Shown: positions 7,697 through 17,420, counted from the first letter of the stretch. The stretch is 64,000 nt of DNA from Peteryoungia aggregata LMG 23059 (GCF_030814435.1 NZ_JAUSUW010000001.1:248001-312000); one strand, 5' to 3'. Translations and numbers: made by a program. Notes: generated from the sequence alone by a model not told the origin.

Positions 7697-9079
7697 ATGG
7701 AAGACGAAAGCGACATGGAAAGACCAGTCCTCACCAACCGCATGTTCGACGAGCTGAAGCTCGGCGATGCCGCCAGCATCACCCGCGTGATCGGCCCCGA
7801 TGACATCGAGCTGTTTGCAGCGCTTTCGGGCGACAACAATCCGATGCCGCTCGGCCAGTCGCTGATCCCGGTCGGCATGATTTCGGCCGTGCTCGACACC
7901 CGCCTGCCAGGCCCCGGCACCATCTATCTCGGCCAGGACCTCGAATTCTGGAAGGACATCGCAACCGGCGATCGGATCACCGCGACCGTCACTCTGATGA
8001 ACAAGGAAAGCGATGGCCGGACGCTGATCTTCGACACCCGCTGCGTCAACCAGAAGGGCGAACCCGTGCTTGCCGGCAAGGCCCGCGTGCGGGCGCCGAA
8101 CGAGCGCATCAGCTGGTCGGAAAATGCAGCGCCCGGCGTCTCGCTGCAGCGCCACGATCGCTTCGACGCCATTGTCGCCGAGGCACGCAGCCTGCCGATG
8201 GTGCGAACTGCCCTTGTTCATCCCTGCTCGCCGGAAGCCATCGAGGCTGCCGTCGAAATCCGCGATGAGGGCCTGCTCGACCCGATCCTGATCGGCCCGG
8301 AGATGAAGATCCGCGCTGCCGCCGAACAGGCCGGCATATCCATCGACGGCTTCGAGATCCTATCGACCGAACACAGCCATGCGGCAGCGGCGCTCGCCGT
8401 CGAACTTGCCATCGCCGGCAAGGTCGGCTCTGTCATGAAGGGCAGCCTGCATTCCGATGAACTGCTCGGCGCCGTCGTCGGCAGCGGTTCAGGCCTCAAG
8501 ACAGAACGCCGCGTCAGCCATGTCTATGTCATGGACGTGCCAGCCTATTCCAAACTCCTGATCGTCACGGATGCGGCAATCAACATCGCGCCGACGCTGG
8601 AGCATAAACGCGACATCTGCCAGAACGCGGTGGATCTCATGCATATGCTTGAGGTGGCCGAGCCCAAGGTCGCCGTGCTCGCCGCCGTCGAGACGGTCAA
8701 CGACAAGATGCCGGCGACACTGGAGGCCGCAGCCTTGACCGTCATGGCCGCCCGTGGCCAGATCAAGGGGGCCAAGGTTGACGGTCCCCTTGCCTTCGAC
8801 AATGCGATCAGCATGGAAGCCGCCCGCACCAAGGGCATCATTTCGCCGGTTGCCGGCGACGCCGACATCCTGCTGGTGCCGGATCTCGAAGCCGGCAACA
8901 TGCTGGCAAAACAGCTCCTCTATTTCGCCAATGCCGATGCCGCCGGACTGGTGCTCGGCGCGCGTGTGCCGATCATCCTGACGAGCCGCTCCGACAGCCT
9001 GCGCGTCCGCATCGCGTCCGCCGCGCTGGCAAAGCTGGTCGCCGCCAAGCGCGCGGCAGCCCTTGGTGGGAAAGCATGA
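7697..9079 (+). CDS. MaoC-like hydratase / phosphate acetyl(butyryl)transferase fusion
   Basis: Two-domain protein of 460 aa. Residues about 15-140 form a MaoC hot-dog domain; about 150-455 form a phosphate acyltransferase domain that exchanges acyl-CoA and acyl-phosphate and hands the product to acetate kinase. The transferase half has the family GSVMKGSLHSDELLGAVVG and a C-terminal GARVPIILTSRSDS segment. In the MaoC half the motif D-x-N-P-x-H reads D46-N-N-P-M-P51, so the catalytic His is missing and the loop after it looks shortened; hydratase activity is doubtful. The stop overlaps the ackA start by 4 bases. An in-frame ATG a few codons downstream is an alternative start. Confidence 0.9.
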   Translation: MEDESDMERPVLTNRMFDELKLGDAASITRVIGPDDIELFAALSGDNNPMPLGQSLIPVGMISAVLDTRLPGPGTIYLGQDLEFWKDIATGDRITATVTLMNKESDGRTLIFDTRCVNQKGEPVLAGKARVRAPNERISWSENAAPGVSLQRHDRFDAIVAEARSLPMVRTALVHPCSPEAIEAAVEIRDEGLLDPILIGPEMKIRAAAEQAGISIDGFEILSTEHSHAAAALAVELAIAGKVGSVMKGSLHSDELLGAVVGSGSGLKTERRVSHVYVMDVPAYSKLLIVTDAAINIAPTLEHKRDICQNAVDLMHMLEVAEPKVAVLAAVETVNDKMPATLEAAALTVMAARGQIKGAKVDGPLAFDNAISMEAARTKGIISPVAGDADILLVPDLEAGNMLAKQLLYFANADAAGLVLGARVPIILTSRSDSLRVRIASAALAKLVAAKRAAALGGKA

Positions 9080-10251
9080 GCCACAAACTGCTGCTGACCT
9101 TCAATGCCGGTTCGTCCACGGTGAAGATCGGCATTTTCGCCCGCGAACAAGCAGGCGCCAGACGCATCGGCAAGGGCGTCATCGACTTCCGCGCCGAGCC
9201 GCTGACATTCCATCTGGTCGAAGGCCCCGCCGTCTTCGACGTGCCCCTGGTGGCGAAGACCGATGACCTGCTGCACGACGTGCTGGAAGAGGTCTTCGAC
9301 TGGCTCTCCGAGCACTACGATCTCGACGCCGTTTCGGCCGTTGGCCACCGTGTCGTGCATGGCGGTGATCTGTTCAGCGATGCCGTCCGCATTGATGGGG
9401 CCAGTCTTTCCGGCATCAATAGCCTGGTGACGCTCGCCCCGCTGCACCAGCCGCAGAACCTGCGCCTGATCCGTGCCATAGCCGAGCTGAAACCGGGCAT
9501 TGCCCAGACGGCCTCTTTCGACACCGCCTTTCACCGCACGCAATCCGATGTCGTGCGCCGCTTCGCCATCCCGCGTGCGTGGTTCGACAAGGGCGTCAAG
9601 CGCTACGGCTTTCACGGCCTGTCCTATGCCTATGTCGCCGGTACCCTGAAGAGGCTCGAACCGGAAACGGCTGGCGGCCGCGCCGTCGTCGCCCATCTCG
9701 GCTCCGGTGCCAGCCTCTGCGCGCTGAACCACGGGATCAGCCGCGATACCTCCATGGGCTTTTCCACCATCGACGGCGTGCCCATGGCGACCCGCTCCGG
9801 CGCCATCGACCCCGGTGTGTTGTTCCACCTGATCGAGGCCCATGGACTGAGCATCAGGCAAGTCGAGGACATGATCTACAAGCAGTCTGGCCTGCTCGGT
9901 CTATCCGGCATCAGCGCCGACAGCCGGGTGCTGCTGGAGACTCCGATTAAGGAGGCCTGCGAGGCGCTCGATGTCTTCACCTTTCGCATCGCAGGCGAAG
10001 TGGCACGGCTCTCCGCTTCGCTTGGCGGCTTGGACACGCTGGTCTTCACCGCCGGCATCGGAGAGAACCAGCCGGCAATCCGCCGCTCGGTCATCGAGCG
10101 CCTGCGTTTTCTCGGTCTGCTGCTGGACGGCGAGGCGAACGACCGCAACGAAGGCGTCATCTCACGCGAGGAAAGTCGGGTGAAGGTCCGCGTGATCGCG
10201 ACCGACGAGGAACAGGTGATCGCCGACGACTGCCTGAGACTTCTCGGCTGA
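9076..10251 (+). CDS. ackA: acetate kinase
   Basis: Converts acyl-phosphate and ADP to carboxylate and ATP, completing overflow or low-oxygen ATP generation with the preceding phosphotransacetylase. The 391-aa protein contains the ASKHA-kinase pattern: LTFNAGSSTVKIGIF at the N-terminus, GHRVVHGG near 90, FDTAFHRT near 150, YGFHGLSY near 178, AHLGSGASLCA near 212 and FTAGIGENQPAIR near 328. Start codon ATG overlaps the upstream stop (ATGA), showing translational coupling. Propionate kinase activity cannot be excluded. Confidence 0.95.
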   Translation: MSHKLLLTFNAGSSTVKIGIFAREQAGARRIGKGVIDFRAEPLTFHLVEGPAVFDVPLVAKTDDLLHDVLEEVFDWLSEHYDLDAVSAVGHRVVHGGDLFSDAVRIDGASLSGINSLVTLAPLHQPQNLRLIRAIAELKPGIAQTASFDTAFHRTQSDVVRRFAIPRAWFDKGVKRYGFHGLSYAYVAGTLKRLEPETAGGRAVVAHLGSGASLCALNHGISRDTSMGFSTIDGVPMATRSGAIDPGVLFHLIEAHGLSIRQVEDMIYKQSGLLGLSGISADSRVLLETPIKEACEALDVFTFRIAGEVARLSASLGGLDTLVFTAGIGENQPAIRRSVIERLRFLGLLLDGEANDRNEGVISREESRVKVRVIATDEEQVIADDCLRLLG

Positions 10252-10266
10252 GAAGATCCGCCGCCG

Positions 10267-10284
10267 CTGACACCAAAGCGTCAT
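10267..10284 (+). promoter_or_regulatory. possible Pho box upstream of phnM
   Basis: CTGACAC-CAAA-GCGTCAT matches 10 of 14 positions of two CTGTCAT-like repeats with a 4-base A-rich spacer, the layout of a PhoB site. It sits about 48 bases before the phnM start. Phosphate control of phnM is expected from the family, but the match is imperfect. Confidence 0.35.
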
Positions 10285-10332
10285 GAAACGCGCCTAGAGA
10301 CGCTTCGATTGAAAGCGGATGGAGGCTCGGAC

Positions 10333-11526
10333 ATGCTGCGACAGACGGATACGACGGGTGACGTCCATGAAGCAGCGCGCGGTGAGGTTCTGATCCTCTC
10401 CAACGCCCGCGTCGTGACGCCGGACCATGTGCTGCATGGCTCGGTTGTGGTTCAGAACGGTGAGATCGTCGAGATCCACGAAGGACCATCACGCCATCAG
10501 GATGCGCTTGATTTTGCCGGCGACTATCTCCTGCCCGGCCTTGTCGACATCCATACCGACCATTTCGAAAAGCACCTCTATCCCCGCGCCCATGTGCGCT
10601 GGGACTTCATGCGCGCCGCCTTGGCCCACGATGCCCAGATCATCGGCGGCGGCGTGACGACCGTTTTTGACAGCCTTTGCGTCGGGGCAACCACCGACAA
10701 TCCGGAGCGTGCCGAGATCCTGAAACCGATGATCGAGGCGCTGGAGCAGGCGCAAAACTCAGGCATGCTGCGGGCCGAACATCTCGTCCACCTGCGCTGC
10801 GAACTGACAGACCCGGTGACGCCGCAACTGACGGTCGAGAACATCGACCGCGAGATCGTCCGCGTGATCTCGGTCATGGAGCACCTGCCCGGCATCCGCC
10901 AGAGCCGCGACATCGAGGCCTATGTCGCAAGGGCCTGCAAATCGACCGGCGAGAGCCCCGAACTGGTGCGCGAGAAGATCAAGGTGCTGGTGGCCGAAAA
11001 GAGCCATATCGCCGCGACGACCCGGCCTGACATCGTCGCCCTTGCCCGCGCGCGGTCCATGCCGCTGATGAGCCACGACGACACCGATATCGCCCACATC
11101 GAGGAAGGCGTGGCGGAGGGCGTGTCGATCTCGGAATTCCCCTGTTCGATGGAGGCGGCGGAAGCAGCCCGCGCGGCGGGCATGCACATCGTCGCCGGCG
11201 CACCGAACCTCGTTCGCGGTGGCTCGCAATCCGGCAACATTGCCGTGCGTGATCTGCTCGCCGCACGGCTCGTCGATATCCTGGCTTCTGACTACGTGCC
11301 GCGCTCGATGCTCGACGCCGCCTTCATGATCGCGGCCGATCCGGGCCTCGACTACGACCTGCCAAGTGCGGTCGCTATGGTCACCCGCACACCGGCGCTT
11401 GCCGGCAATCTGCCTGACCGCGGCGCCATCAAGAACGGCCTCAAGGCCGATCTGATCCGCGTCGACCTCCAGGACGGTCATCCCTTCGTCAAATCCGCCT
11501 GGCGCTCCGGCCACCGCGTCGCCTGA
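10333..11526 (+). CDS. phnM: alpha-D-ribose 1-methylphosphonate 5-triphosphate diphosphatase
   Basis: Amidohydrolase-fold enzyme of the carbon-phosphorus lyase pathway that removes pyrophosphate from the ribose-methylphosphonate triphosphate intermediate. The 397-aa protein has the PhnM signatures DIHTDHFEKHLYPR, GGGVTTVFDSL, LRCEL and MSHDDTDIAHIEEG, and LASDYVPRSMLDAAF near the C-terminus. ATG 10333 is preferred to an upstream in-frame ATG at 10309 because GGAGG lies 7 bases before it. No other phn genes are in the window, so it is either a distal member or a second copy. Confidence 0.92.
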   Translation: MLRQTDTTGDVHEAARGEVLILSNARVVTPDHVLHGSVVVQNGEIVEIHEGPSRHQDALDFAGDYLLPGLVDIHTDHFEKHLYPRAHVRWDFMRAALAHDAQIIGGGVTTVFDSLCVGATTDNPERAEILKPMIEALEQAQNSGMLRAEHLVHLRCELTDPVTPQLTVENIDREIVRVISVMEHLPGIRQSRDIEAYVARACKSTGESPELVREKIKVLVAEKSHIAATTRPDIVALARARSMPLMSHDDTDIAHIEEGVAEGVSISEFPCSMEAAEAARAAGMHIVAGAPNLVRGGSQSGNIAVRDLLAARLVDILASDYVPRSMLDAAFMIAADPGLDYDLPSAVAMVTRTPALAGNLPDRGAIKNGLKADLIRVDLQDGHPFVKSAWRSGHRVA

Positions 11527-11544
11527 CGCTCAAGACAGCCTGGC

Positions 11545-12597
11545 TCACTCATGCCAGGCAGACGCCAGCACCCGCAGCCAGTTTTCCCGGCAGATCTTGT
11601 CGAGATCGGAAGAACCGTATCCGCGTTCCTTGAGCCCGGTGATGAGCCGCTGGTTGCCGGCAGCGTCGCCGATGACATTGGGGATCGTCGCACCGTCGAA
11701 ATCCGAGCCGAGCGCCACGCAGTCGATGCCCATGCGACCGACGAGATAATCGATATGGCTGATCATGGTGGAGATCGAGGTCTCTGCATCGTCGCGCCCA
11801 TCCGGCCTCAGCATGGTGACGGCATAGTTGAGGCCGACGAGACCGTGGCTTGCCTTGATCGCATCCATCTGACGGTCCGTCAGGTTGCGGGCAACGGGCG
11901 TCAGCGCATGCACGTTGGAATGGCTGGCGATCAGCGGCTGGTCGCTCAGGCGCTCCACATCCCAGAAGCCCTTTTCGGTGATATGGGCGAGGTCGATCAG
12001 GATGCCCAGCCGGTTGCAGGCCCGGATCAGCTCTTCGCCGGCTTTCGTCAGGCCGGGCCCGGTATCGGGCGAGCTCGGATAGGCGAAGGGCACGCCATGG
12101 CCGAAGATGTTGTTGCGGCTCCAGACCGGCCCGAGCGAGCGCAGACCTGCGGCATAAAACACCTCCAGCGTTTCGAGATCCGCATCGATCGCCTCGCAGC
12201 CTTCCATATGCATCACGGCCGCAAAGACGCCGTCCGACATGGCCTGGCGGATCTCGGCGGTCGTCCGGCAGAGCCTCCAGCTCCCGTCCTGGTCCAGGCG
12301 ATGGGCAATCGCCGCCATCTGCAGCGCGATGTCGAGCGAGGACATGCGCTCCAGCGGCGGATCGAGCGGCGTGGAGTAATGCCCGTTGGCATCCGGCTCG
12401 CGCAGGGAGAAGTCATGCGGCGACGGGATGTAGATCGCGCAGAGACCGCCGGCGAGCCCACCCTTTTTCGCACGCGGCGCATCGATGTGCCCGGCGCTGG
12501 TGCCGTTGCGGAATTCGGCCACGGGATTGCGGCCCTCGTTGCGGCTGCGCCAGAGACGCAGGAGGACATCGTTGTGGCCGTCGAAGACTAGGTTCAT
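11545..12597 (-). CDS. membrane-dipeptidase family (M19) dipeptidase
   Basis: Zinc dipeptidase of the renal-dipeptidase family, 350 aa, no signal peptide. Visible motifs are FDGHNDVLLRLW at the N-terminus (metal ligands H-x-D), HMEGCEAI near 130, DLAHITEKGFWDV near 200, ASHSNVHAL near 220 and ALGSDFDGA near 295. Family members hydrolyse dipeptides, including those with a D-residue. It converges on phnM with 18 bases between stops and lies 119 bases downstream of an amidase on the same strand; the two may share a transcript. Confidence 0.92.
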   Translation of the reverse strand: MNLVFDGHNDVLLRLWRSRNEGRNPVAEFRNGTSAGHIDAPRAKKGGLAGGLCAIYIPSPHDFSLREPDANGHYSTPLDPPLERMSSLDIALQMAAIAHRLDQDGSWRLCRTTAEIRQAMSDGVFAAVMHMEGCEAIDADLETLEVFYAAGLRSLGPVWSRNNIFGHGVPFAYPSSPDTGPGLTKAGEELIRACNRLGILIDLAHITEKGFWDVERLSDQPLIASHSNVHALTPVARNLTDRQMDAIKASHGLVGLNYAVTMLRPDGRDDAETSISTMISHIDYLVGRMGIDCVALGSDFDGATIPNVIGDAAGNQRLITGLKERGYGSSDLDKICRENWLRVLASAWHE

Positions 12598-12716
12598 GAA
12601 TTGAGATCCAGACGTGACATCCGGACCGTGAGCCCGGACGAGGAGAAAGGCGGAACACCGCGACTGTTGCGGAATCGTTGGACCAAATCATGTCGCGCTT
12701 CAAGTCACGGAACGAT

Positions 12717-14156
12717 TTATCCCGCGCTGTCCTGAGCAAGGGACGGCATGCGCGCAAGCCAGTCGGTCGCTGCCTCGTAGGCCGCCGCAGCGGATAACAC
12801 CGCCTGATCAGCACGCGGCTTCCCGATCAGCTGGAAGCCGTTGGGCAGGCCCGTCGTCGAAAAGCCGGCAGGCAGAGCCGCTACCGGCAGCCCTGCCATG
12901 CTGGGGCCAATCACCACCTCCATCCAGCGGTGATAGGTATCCATGTGCTTGCCCGCGATCTCGCGTGGCCAGGGAATGTCGGCATCGAAGGGGAAGACCT
13001 GGGCCGCAGGCGCGATCAGGTAGTCGTAGGTCTCGAAAATCTTGGCCAAGGCCTGATACCAGGCCGTGCGGATCGCCGAAGCCTCGTAAACGTCTGCCGC
13101 CTGGACGCGCAACCCGGAACGAACCTCATAGAGGATCTCCGGCTTCAGCGACCCTCGGCGGCCGGGGTCTTCGTAGAAGTCCCGCATGCTGCCGGCGGTG
13201 AAATAGCTGCGCAATGTCGTCCAGGCCCACCAGAGGCGTTCCATGTCGAAGTCGACGCGCACGGGCTCGACGGCGAAGCCGAGCCGTTGGAAGACACCGA
13301 GCGCCTTCTCGTTCAGTTCGAGCACGCCCGCTTCAAAGGGCAGATGACCACCAAAATCACCAAGCCAGCCGATGCGACACCCCTTACCCGCGATCTCTGG
13401 GGTGAGGCTGATCGGCCCGCTTTCGAATGAGGACGGGTCGCGAGGGTCGAAACCGGACTGCACGTTAAGAAGCGCCACGACATCCTCGACGGATCGCCCC
13501 ATCGGCCCAAGCGTCGCGAGCTGGTTGAGATAGGCGTCCCGACCGGGAAGCGTCGGGATGCGCCCGAAGCTCGGGCGGAAGCCGACGACATTGTTGAAAG
13601 CGGCGGGATTGCGCAGCGAGCCCATCATGTCGCTGCCATCGGCGACCGGCACGAGACGCGCGGCAAGGGCTGCCCCTGCCCCGCCGCTCGATCCACCGGC
13701 GGAACGGCTCAAATCCCAGGGATTGCGGGTCACCCCGAAGACGGGATTATAGCTGTGCGAGCCGAAACCCCATTCCGGCGTGTTGGTTTTGCCGATGATG
13801 ATCGCACCGGCGGCGCGGATGCGCTCGACCTGGATATCATCGAAATCCGGCACATAGTCGTGGAAGAGCGGCGAGCCATAGGTGCAGAGAAGACCCTTCG
13901 CCTCGCTCAGATCCTTGATGGCAATGGGCACGCCATGCAGCGAACCGAGCGGAGAACCGGCAGCGCAAGCGGCGTCCTTTGCCCGCGCTTCGGCGAGCAG
14001 GGCCTCGCGCGATCGCAGGCTGACAAGGGCATTGATCTCCGGGTTGAAACGGTCGATCCTGTCGAGATAACCCGCCATGACCTCCTCTGCCGTCAGGCGC
14101 CCTTCGCGGATAGCCTTGATGAGTTGGGAGAGGGACAAGCAGGTGAGGTCGGACAC
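12717..14156 (-). CDS. amidase (amidase signature family)
   Basis: Ser-cisSer-Lys amidase of 479 aa acting on small aliphatic or cyclic amides. Catalytic residues are readable: Lys81 in GVPIAIKDL, cis-Ser156 in SAGGSSGG and Ser180 in MMGSLRNPAAF. The C-terminus keeps the family AALPAGFSTTGLPNGFQLIG segment. GTG at 14156 is chosen because GGAG lies 6-7 bases before it; an in-frame GTG at 14213 would add 19 residues without a clear ribosome site. The family includes aryl-acylamidases and NylA (cyclic 6-aminohexanoate dimer hydrolase), but also many enzymes of unknown substrate. Confidence 0.9.
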   Translation of the reverse strand: MSDLTCLSLSQLIKAIREGRLTAEEVMAGYLDRIDRFNPEINALVSLRSREALLAEARAKDAACAAGSPLGSLHGVPIAIKDLSEAKGLLCTYGSPLFHDYVPDFDDIQVERIRAAGAIIIGKTNTPEWGFGSHSYNPVFGVTRNPWDLSRSAGGSSGGAGAALAARLVPVADGSDMMGSLRNPAAFNNVVGFRPSFGRIPTLPGRDAYLNQLATLGPMGRSVEDVVALLNVQSGFDPRDPSSFESGPISLTPEIAGKGCRIGWLGDFGGHLPFEAGVLELNEKALGVFQRLGFAVEPVRVDFDMERLWWAWTTLRSYFTAGSMRDFYEDPGRRGSLKPEILYEVRSGLRVQAADVYEASAIRTAWYQALAKIFETYDYLIAPAAQVFPFDADIPWPREIAGKHMDTYHRWMEVVIGPSMAGLPVAALPAGFSTTGLPNGFQLIGKPRADQAVLSAAAAYEAATDWLARMPSLAQDSAG

Positions 14157-14591
14157 GGGTGGCTCCGTTTGAATGGACGCTCTGGTCAGGCAGATTGAGA
14201 CGATGGGCTTCACGACACAAGGCTGTCAAGCGCCCGGCCAAGCGCTTCATGCAGGCCTGCCATGCACATCCGGAAAACTTTGAAAGCGCCAAAAATAAAA
14301 ATGGTCAAACGACCAAATTAGAGGCAACATGCCACAAAAGAGGATGATGCGGGCCTCGTCGAACCGCACGTCCGATACACGGGAACTTCGGCGAACCAAG
14401 GCAAAAGCCGGCAGTTTCCCTGTTCCGGGGTCATATTGCAGGCTCTGCCGCAAGGGGAGAGCTCAGCATGCCGAAAAGCTGGCACGTCAATTGCGTGACA
14501 CCACTTGCGCCACCCCTGATACGGCAGGTTCTGCCGCACAAGGGGTCGAACGAAGAACTTCGCGCATAACCCGAACGCCAGGGGGCACGGC
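14157..14591. promoter_or_regulatory. divergent intergenic region with a GntR-like palindrome
   Basis: The 435-base gap between the amidase and the ABC operon contains the palindrome TGGTC-AAAC-GACCA at 14302-14315 within an AT-rich stretch. It resembles GntR/FadR-class operators (TGGT..ACCA) and could coordinate the two divergent units. A small reading frame from 14329 to 14595 has no recognisable features and overlaps the ABC start, so it is not called. Confidence 0.35.
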
Positions 14592-15692
14592 TTGAGTTCC
14601 GCATCAGACAAGGCAGCCATCGAAATCCGCGGCGTCAGCCGCGTTTATGGAACCGGACCCGACAAGGTCACAGCACTCGACGGGATCTTTCTCAAGATCA
14701 AGGAAAACGAGTTCTTCACGCTGCTGGGGCCATCCGGCTGCGGCAAGACCACGCTTCTGCGCCTGATCGCAGGCTTCGATTTCCCCACCACGGGCGAAAT
14801 CCTGCTGCACGGCGAAGACATCGCACCGCTCCCGCCCTTCAGGCGACCGGTCAACACCGTTTTCCAGTCCTACGCGCTCTTCCCGCATATGTCGGTCGCC
14901 GACAACATCGGCTTCGGCCTGAAGATGCTCGGCAAGCCGAAGGCGGAGATCGAAGCGCGCGTCGCCGAGATGCTGGAACTCGTGCACATGACCAAGATGC
15001 GCGACCGCCAGGTGAGCCAGATCTCCGGCGGCCAGCAACAGCGCGTGGCACTGGCCCGAGCACTCGCGCCTAAGCCAAAGGTCCTGCTGCTCGACGAGCC
15101 GCTGTCGGCGCTCGATTACAAGCTGCGCAAGGAAATGCAGATCGAGCTGAAGCGCGTGCAGGCCGAAACCGGCATCACCTTCATCTTCGTCACCCACGAC
15201 CAGGAAGAGGCGCTGACCATGTCGGACCGCATTGCGGTCATGTCGACGGGAAGCCTCCGCCAGGTCGGCTCCCCCTGGGATATCTATGATCGCCCGGCCG
15301 AGCGCTTCGTCGCCGACTTCATCGGCGAGACCAACTTCCTTGAGGTCGAGGTGGCCTCCGTCACGGGTGACCGGGCGAGCGTCCGGCTACGTTCGGGCCG
15401 CGAGATCCCTGCGACCTTCCCGGACAACACCACGCCATCCGGCAAGGTCACCATCGTGATCCGTCCGGAGCATGCAGAGGTCGTCGAACCGACGGATGCG
15501 GCAACACTGAAGGGCACCGTAGAAAGCGTCGTCTATCTCGGCACAGACACGAACATCAACGTCCGCCTTGACGGCGGCTCGCTGTTCACCGTCCGCCAGC
15601 AGAACAGCCGCAGTGGCAGCTGTGGGGTGACGGAAGGCCAGGGCGTCGGCATCCTCGTCAGCGACGATGTCGCGCAGATCCTGAGGGATTGA
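14592..15692 (+). CDS. spermidine/putrescine-type ABC transporter ATP-binding protein (PotA family)
   Basis: Cytoplasmic ATPase that powers import through the two permeases downstream, 366 aa. It has Walker A (GPSGCGKTT), Q-loop ([10 protein letters not shown]), signature [15 protein letters not shown], Walker [13 protein letters not shown]-loop FVTHDQEEA and a C-terminal TOBE domain (from about 270). The start appears to be TTG at 14592 after AGGGGG; the N-terminus is a normal length from there. The order ATPase-permease-permease-binding protein is the potABCD order. Substrate could be a polyamine or an omega-amino compound. Confidence 0.92.
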   Translation: MSSASDKAAIEIRGVSRVYGTGPDKVTALDGIFLKIKENEFFTLLGPSGCGKTTLLRLIAGFDFPTTGEILLHGEDIAPLPPFRRPVNTVFQSYALFPHMSVADNIGFGLKMLGKPKAEIEARVAEMLELVHMTKMRDRQVSQISGGQQQRVALARALAPKPKVLLLDEPLSALDYKLRKEMQIELKRVQAETGITFIFVTHDQEEALTMSDRIAVMSTGSLRQVGSPWDIYDRPAERFVADFIGETNFLEVEVASVTGDRASVRLRSGREIPATFPDNTTPSGKVTIVIRPEHAEVVEPTDAATLKGTVESVVYLGTDTNINVRLDGGSLFTVRQQNSRSGSCGVTEGQGVGILVSDDVAQILRD

Positions 15693-15694
15693 CC

Positions 15695-16618
15695 ATGAGC
15701 GCGATGAAAACGGCCCCCGAAACTGCCAGATCGCGCGATGTCAAAAACCGTTGGTTGCTCAGCCTCCCGGCCCTTGCGATCATCTTCGTCGCAGCACTTG
15801 GTCCGCTCTTCGTCATGGTGCTCTATTCCTTCCTGGAGAAGGGCGACTATGGCGACGTCAAGTTCGGCGTCTTCTCGCTCGAAGGCTGGACCTCGGTCTT
15901 CATGCAGCGCGATATCTTCGATGACACCCTGGGCATCGCCGACGCGCATCTGGCGATCTTCTGGCGGTCCATCAAGCTCTCGCTCTATACAACCCTCTTC
16001 ACCCTGATCCTGGGTTTCCCGACCGCCTACTTCATCGCGACCCGGCCAGCTCGGACCCGCGAGATCTGGGTCTTCCTGATCACCATCCCCTTCTGGACCA
16101 ACCTGCTGATCCGCACCTTCGCCATGCAGCAGGTGATCCGCAACGAAGGCATCCTCAACAACCTGCTGATCTGGCTCGGCATCATCGATACCCCCCTGCA
16201 GATCATCTATACCGACACCGCCACACTGCTCGGCATGACCTATGTCTACCTGCCGCTGATGGTGCTGCCGCTTTACGCATCAATCGAGAAGCTCGATTTC
16301 CGTCTCGTCGAGGCCGGCTACGACCTCTACGCCAACCGCCTGCAGGTGCTCTGGCGCATCGTCATTCCGCTGGTGAAGCCCGGCCTGATCGCCGGCTCCA
16401 TTCTCGTCTTCATCCCCTCGCTCGGCGCCTATGTCATTCCACGCGTACTGGGCGGCGGTAAGAACCTGATGCTGGGCAACCTGATCGAACTGCAGTTCGG
16501 CTCTGGTCGCAACTGGCCGCTGGGGGCGGCAATGTCGATCACGCTGATGGCCCTCGTCATGATCGCACTGCTCTTCTATGTCCGCAACGCCGCAAAGTCG
16601 GGGGTGCGTCATGGCTGA
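15695..16618 (+). CDS. polyamine-type ABC transporter permease (PotB family)
   Basis: Inner-membrane subunit of 307 aa with six predicted helices. The N-terminal helix RWLLSLPALAIIFVAALGPL-like segment and the inner loop VEAGYDLYANRLQVLWRI (EAA motif) followed by PLVKPGLIAG place it in the PotB/PotH group. ATG 15695 starts 2 bases after the ATPase stop. The gene overlaps the next permease by 8 bases. Confidence 0.92.
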   Translation: MSAMKTAPETARSRDVKNRWLLSLPALAIIFVAALGPLFVMVLYSFLEKGDYGDVKFGVFSLEGWTSVFMQRDIFDDTLGIADAHLAIFWRSIKLSLYTTLFTLILGFPTAYFIATRPARTREIWVFLITIPFWTNLLIRTFAMQQVIRNEGILNNLLIWLGIIDTPLQIIYTDTATLLGMTYVYLPLMVLPLYASIEKLDFRLVEAGYDLYANRLQVLWRIVIPLVKPGLIAGSILVFIPSLGAYVIPRVLGGGKNLMLGNLIELQFGSGRNWPLGAAMSITLMALVMIALLFYVRNAAKSGVRHG

Positions 16619-17420
16619 ACGTCGCTTCGACATCCGCTCGCAACCGGGCTTCGGCCTGATCGCGCTCTTCACCTTCTTCGCGCTCTATTTGCCGATTGCG
16701 ACCCTCGTCGCCTATTCCTTCAACGCCAATGACTCGCTCTCGAGCTGGGGCGGTTTCTCGCTGCGCTGGTTCGCGTCCGCCCTGGAGAATGGTACGGCCC
16801 AGGAGGCGGCCCTGCGTTCGGTCATTATCGCCCTCTGGGCGGCGGGGCTGGCAACGATCGCCGCCACCATGGCGGCGTTGGCCACGACCCGCACCGAACC
16901 CTATCGCGGTCTGACGGCGAAGTATGCTGTCATCAACCAGCCGCTGATGATCCCGGAAATCGTCACGGCGGTGGCGCTCCTGATCGTCTTCTCGCGCATC
17001 AAGGTCTGGACCGGCTATTCCGGCCTCGGCTATCTGATCATGGCGCATACGGCCTTTTGCATTCCCTTCGCCTATCTGCCCATCCGGGCACGGCTGGAAA
17101 GCATGGACCTCACGCTCGAACGAGCGGCGGCCGACCTCTATGCAACCCCGTGGCAGGCTTTCCGCTTCGTGACGTTTCCCTTGCTGCGCCCGGCCATCAT
17201 CGCCGGCTTCATGCTCGCCTTCGTCATCTCGCTCGATGACGTCGTCATCACCGAATTCGTGAAATCCGGCGGACAGGACACCCTGCCCACCTACATGCTC
17301 GGCCAGATCCGTCGCGAGACGACGCCGGAGATCAACGCGATCGCGACGATCTTCCTCGCCGCCTCGACGGTGCTGATCGTGATCTTCTTCTTCATCAACC
17401 GGCGCAAGCCGCAAGCATAA
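16611..17420 (+). CDS. polyamine-type ABC transporter permease (PotC family)
   Basis: Partner permease of 269 aa. PotC features include the N-terminal YLPIATLVAYSFN helix, SMDLTLERAAADLYATPWQAF (EAA loop), the cytoplasmic LDDVVITEFVKSGG and the final FINRRKP. ATG 16611 overlaps the upstream gene by 8 bases and is preferred over an upstream in-frame start inside that gene. Confidence 0.92.
   Translation: MAERRFDIRSQPGFGLIALFTFFALYLPIATLVAYSFNANDSLSSWGGFSLRWFASALENGTAQEAALRSVIIALWAAGLATIAATMAALATTRTEPYRGLTAKYAVINQPLMIPEIVTAVALLIVFSRIKVWTGYSGLGYLIMAHTAFCIPFAYLPIRARLESMDLTLERAAADLYATPWQAFRFVTFPLLRPAIIAGFMLAFVISLDDVVITEFVKSGGQDTLPTYMLGQIRRETTPEINAIATIFLAASTVLIVIFFFINRRKPQA

Noticed and set aside
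14329..14595. 88-codon frame upstream of the PotA-type gene
   Set aside because: Overlaps the ABC start, is unusually basic and has no recognisable feature; the region is better read as regulatory.
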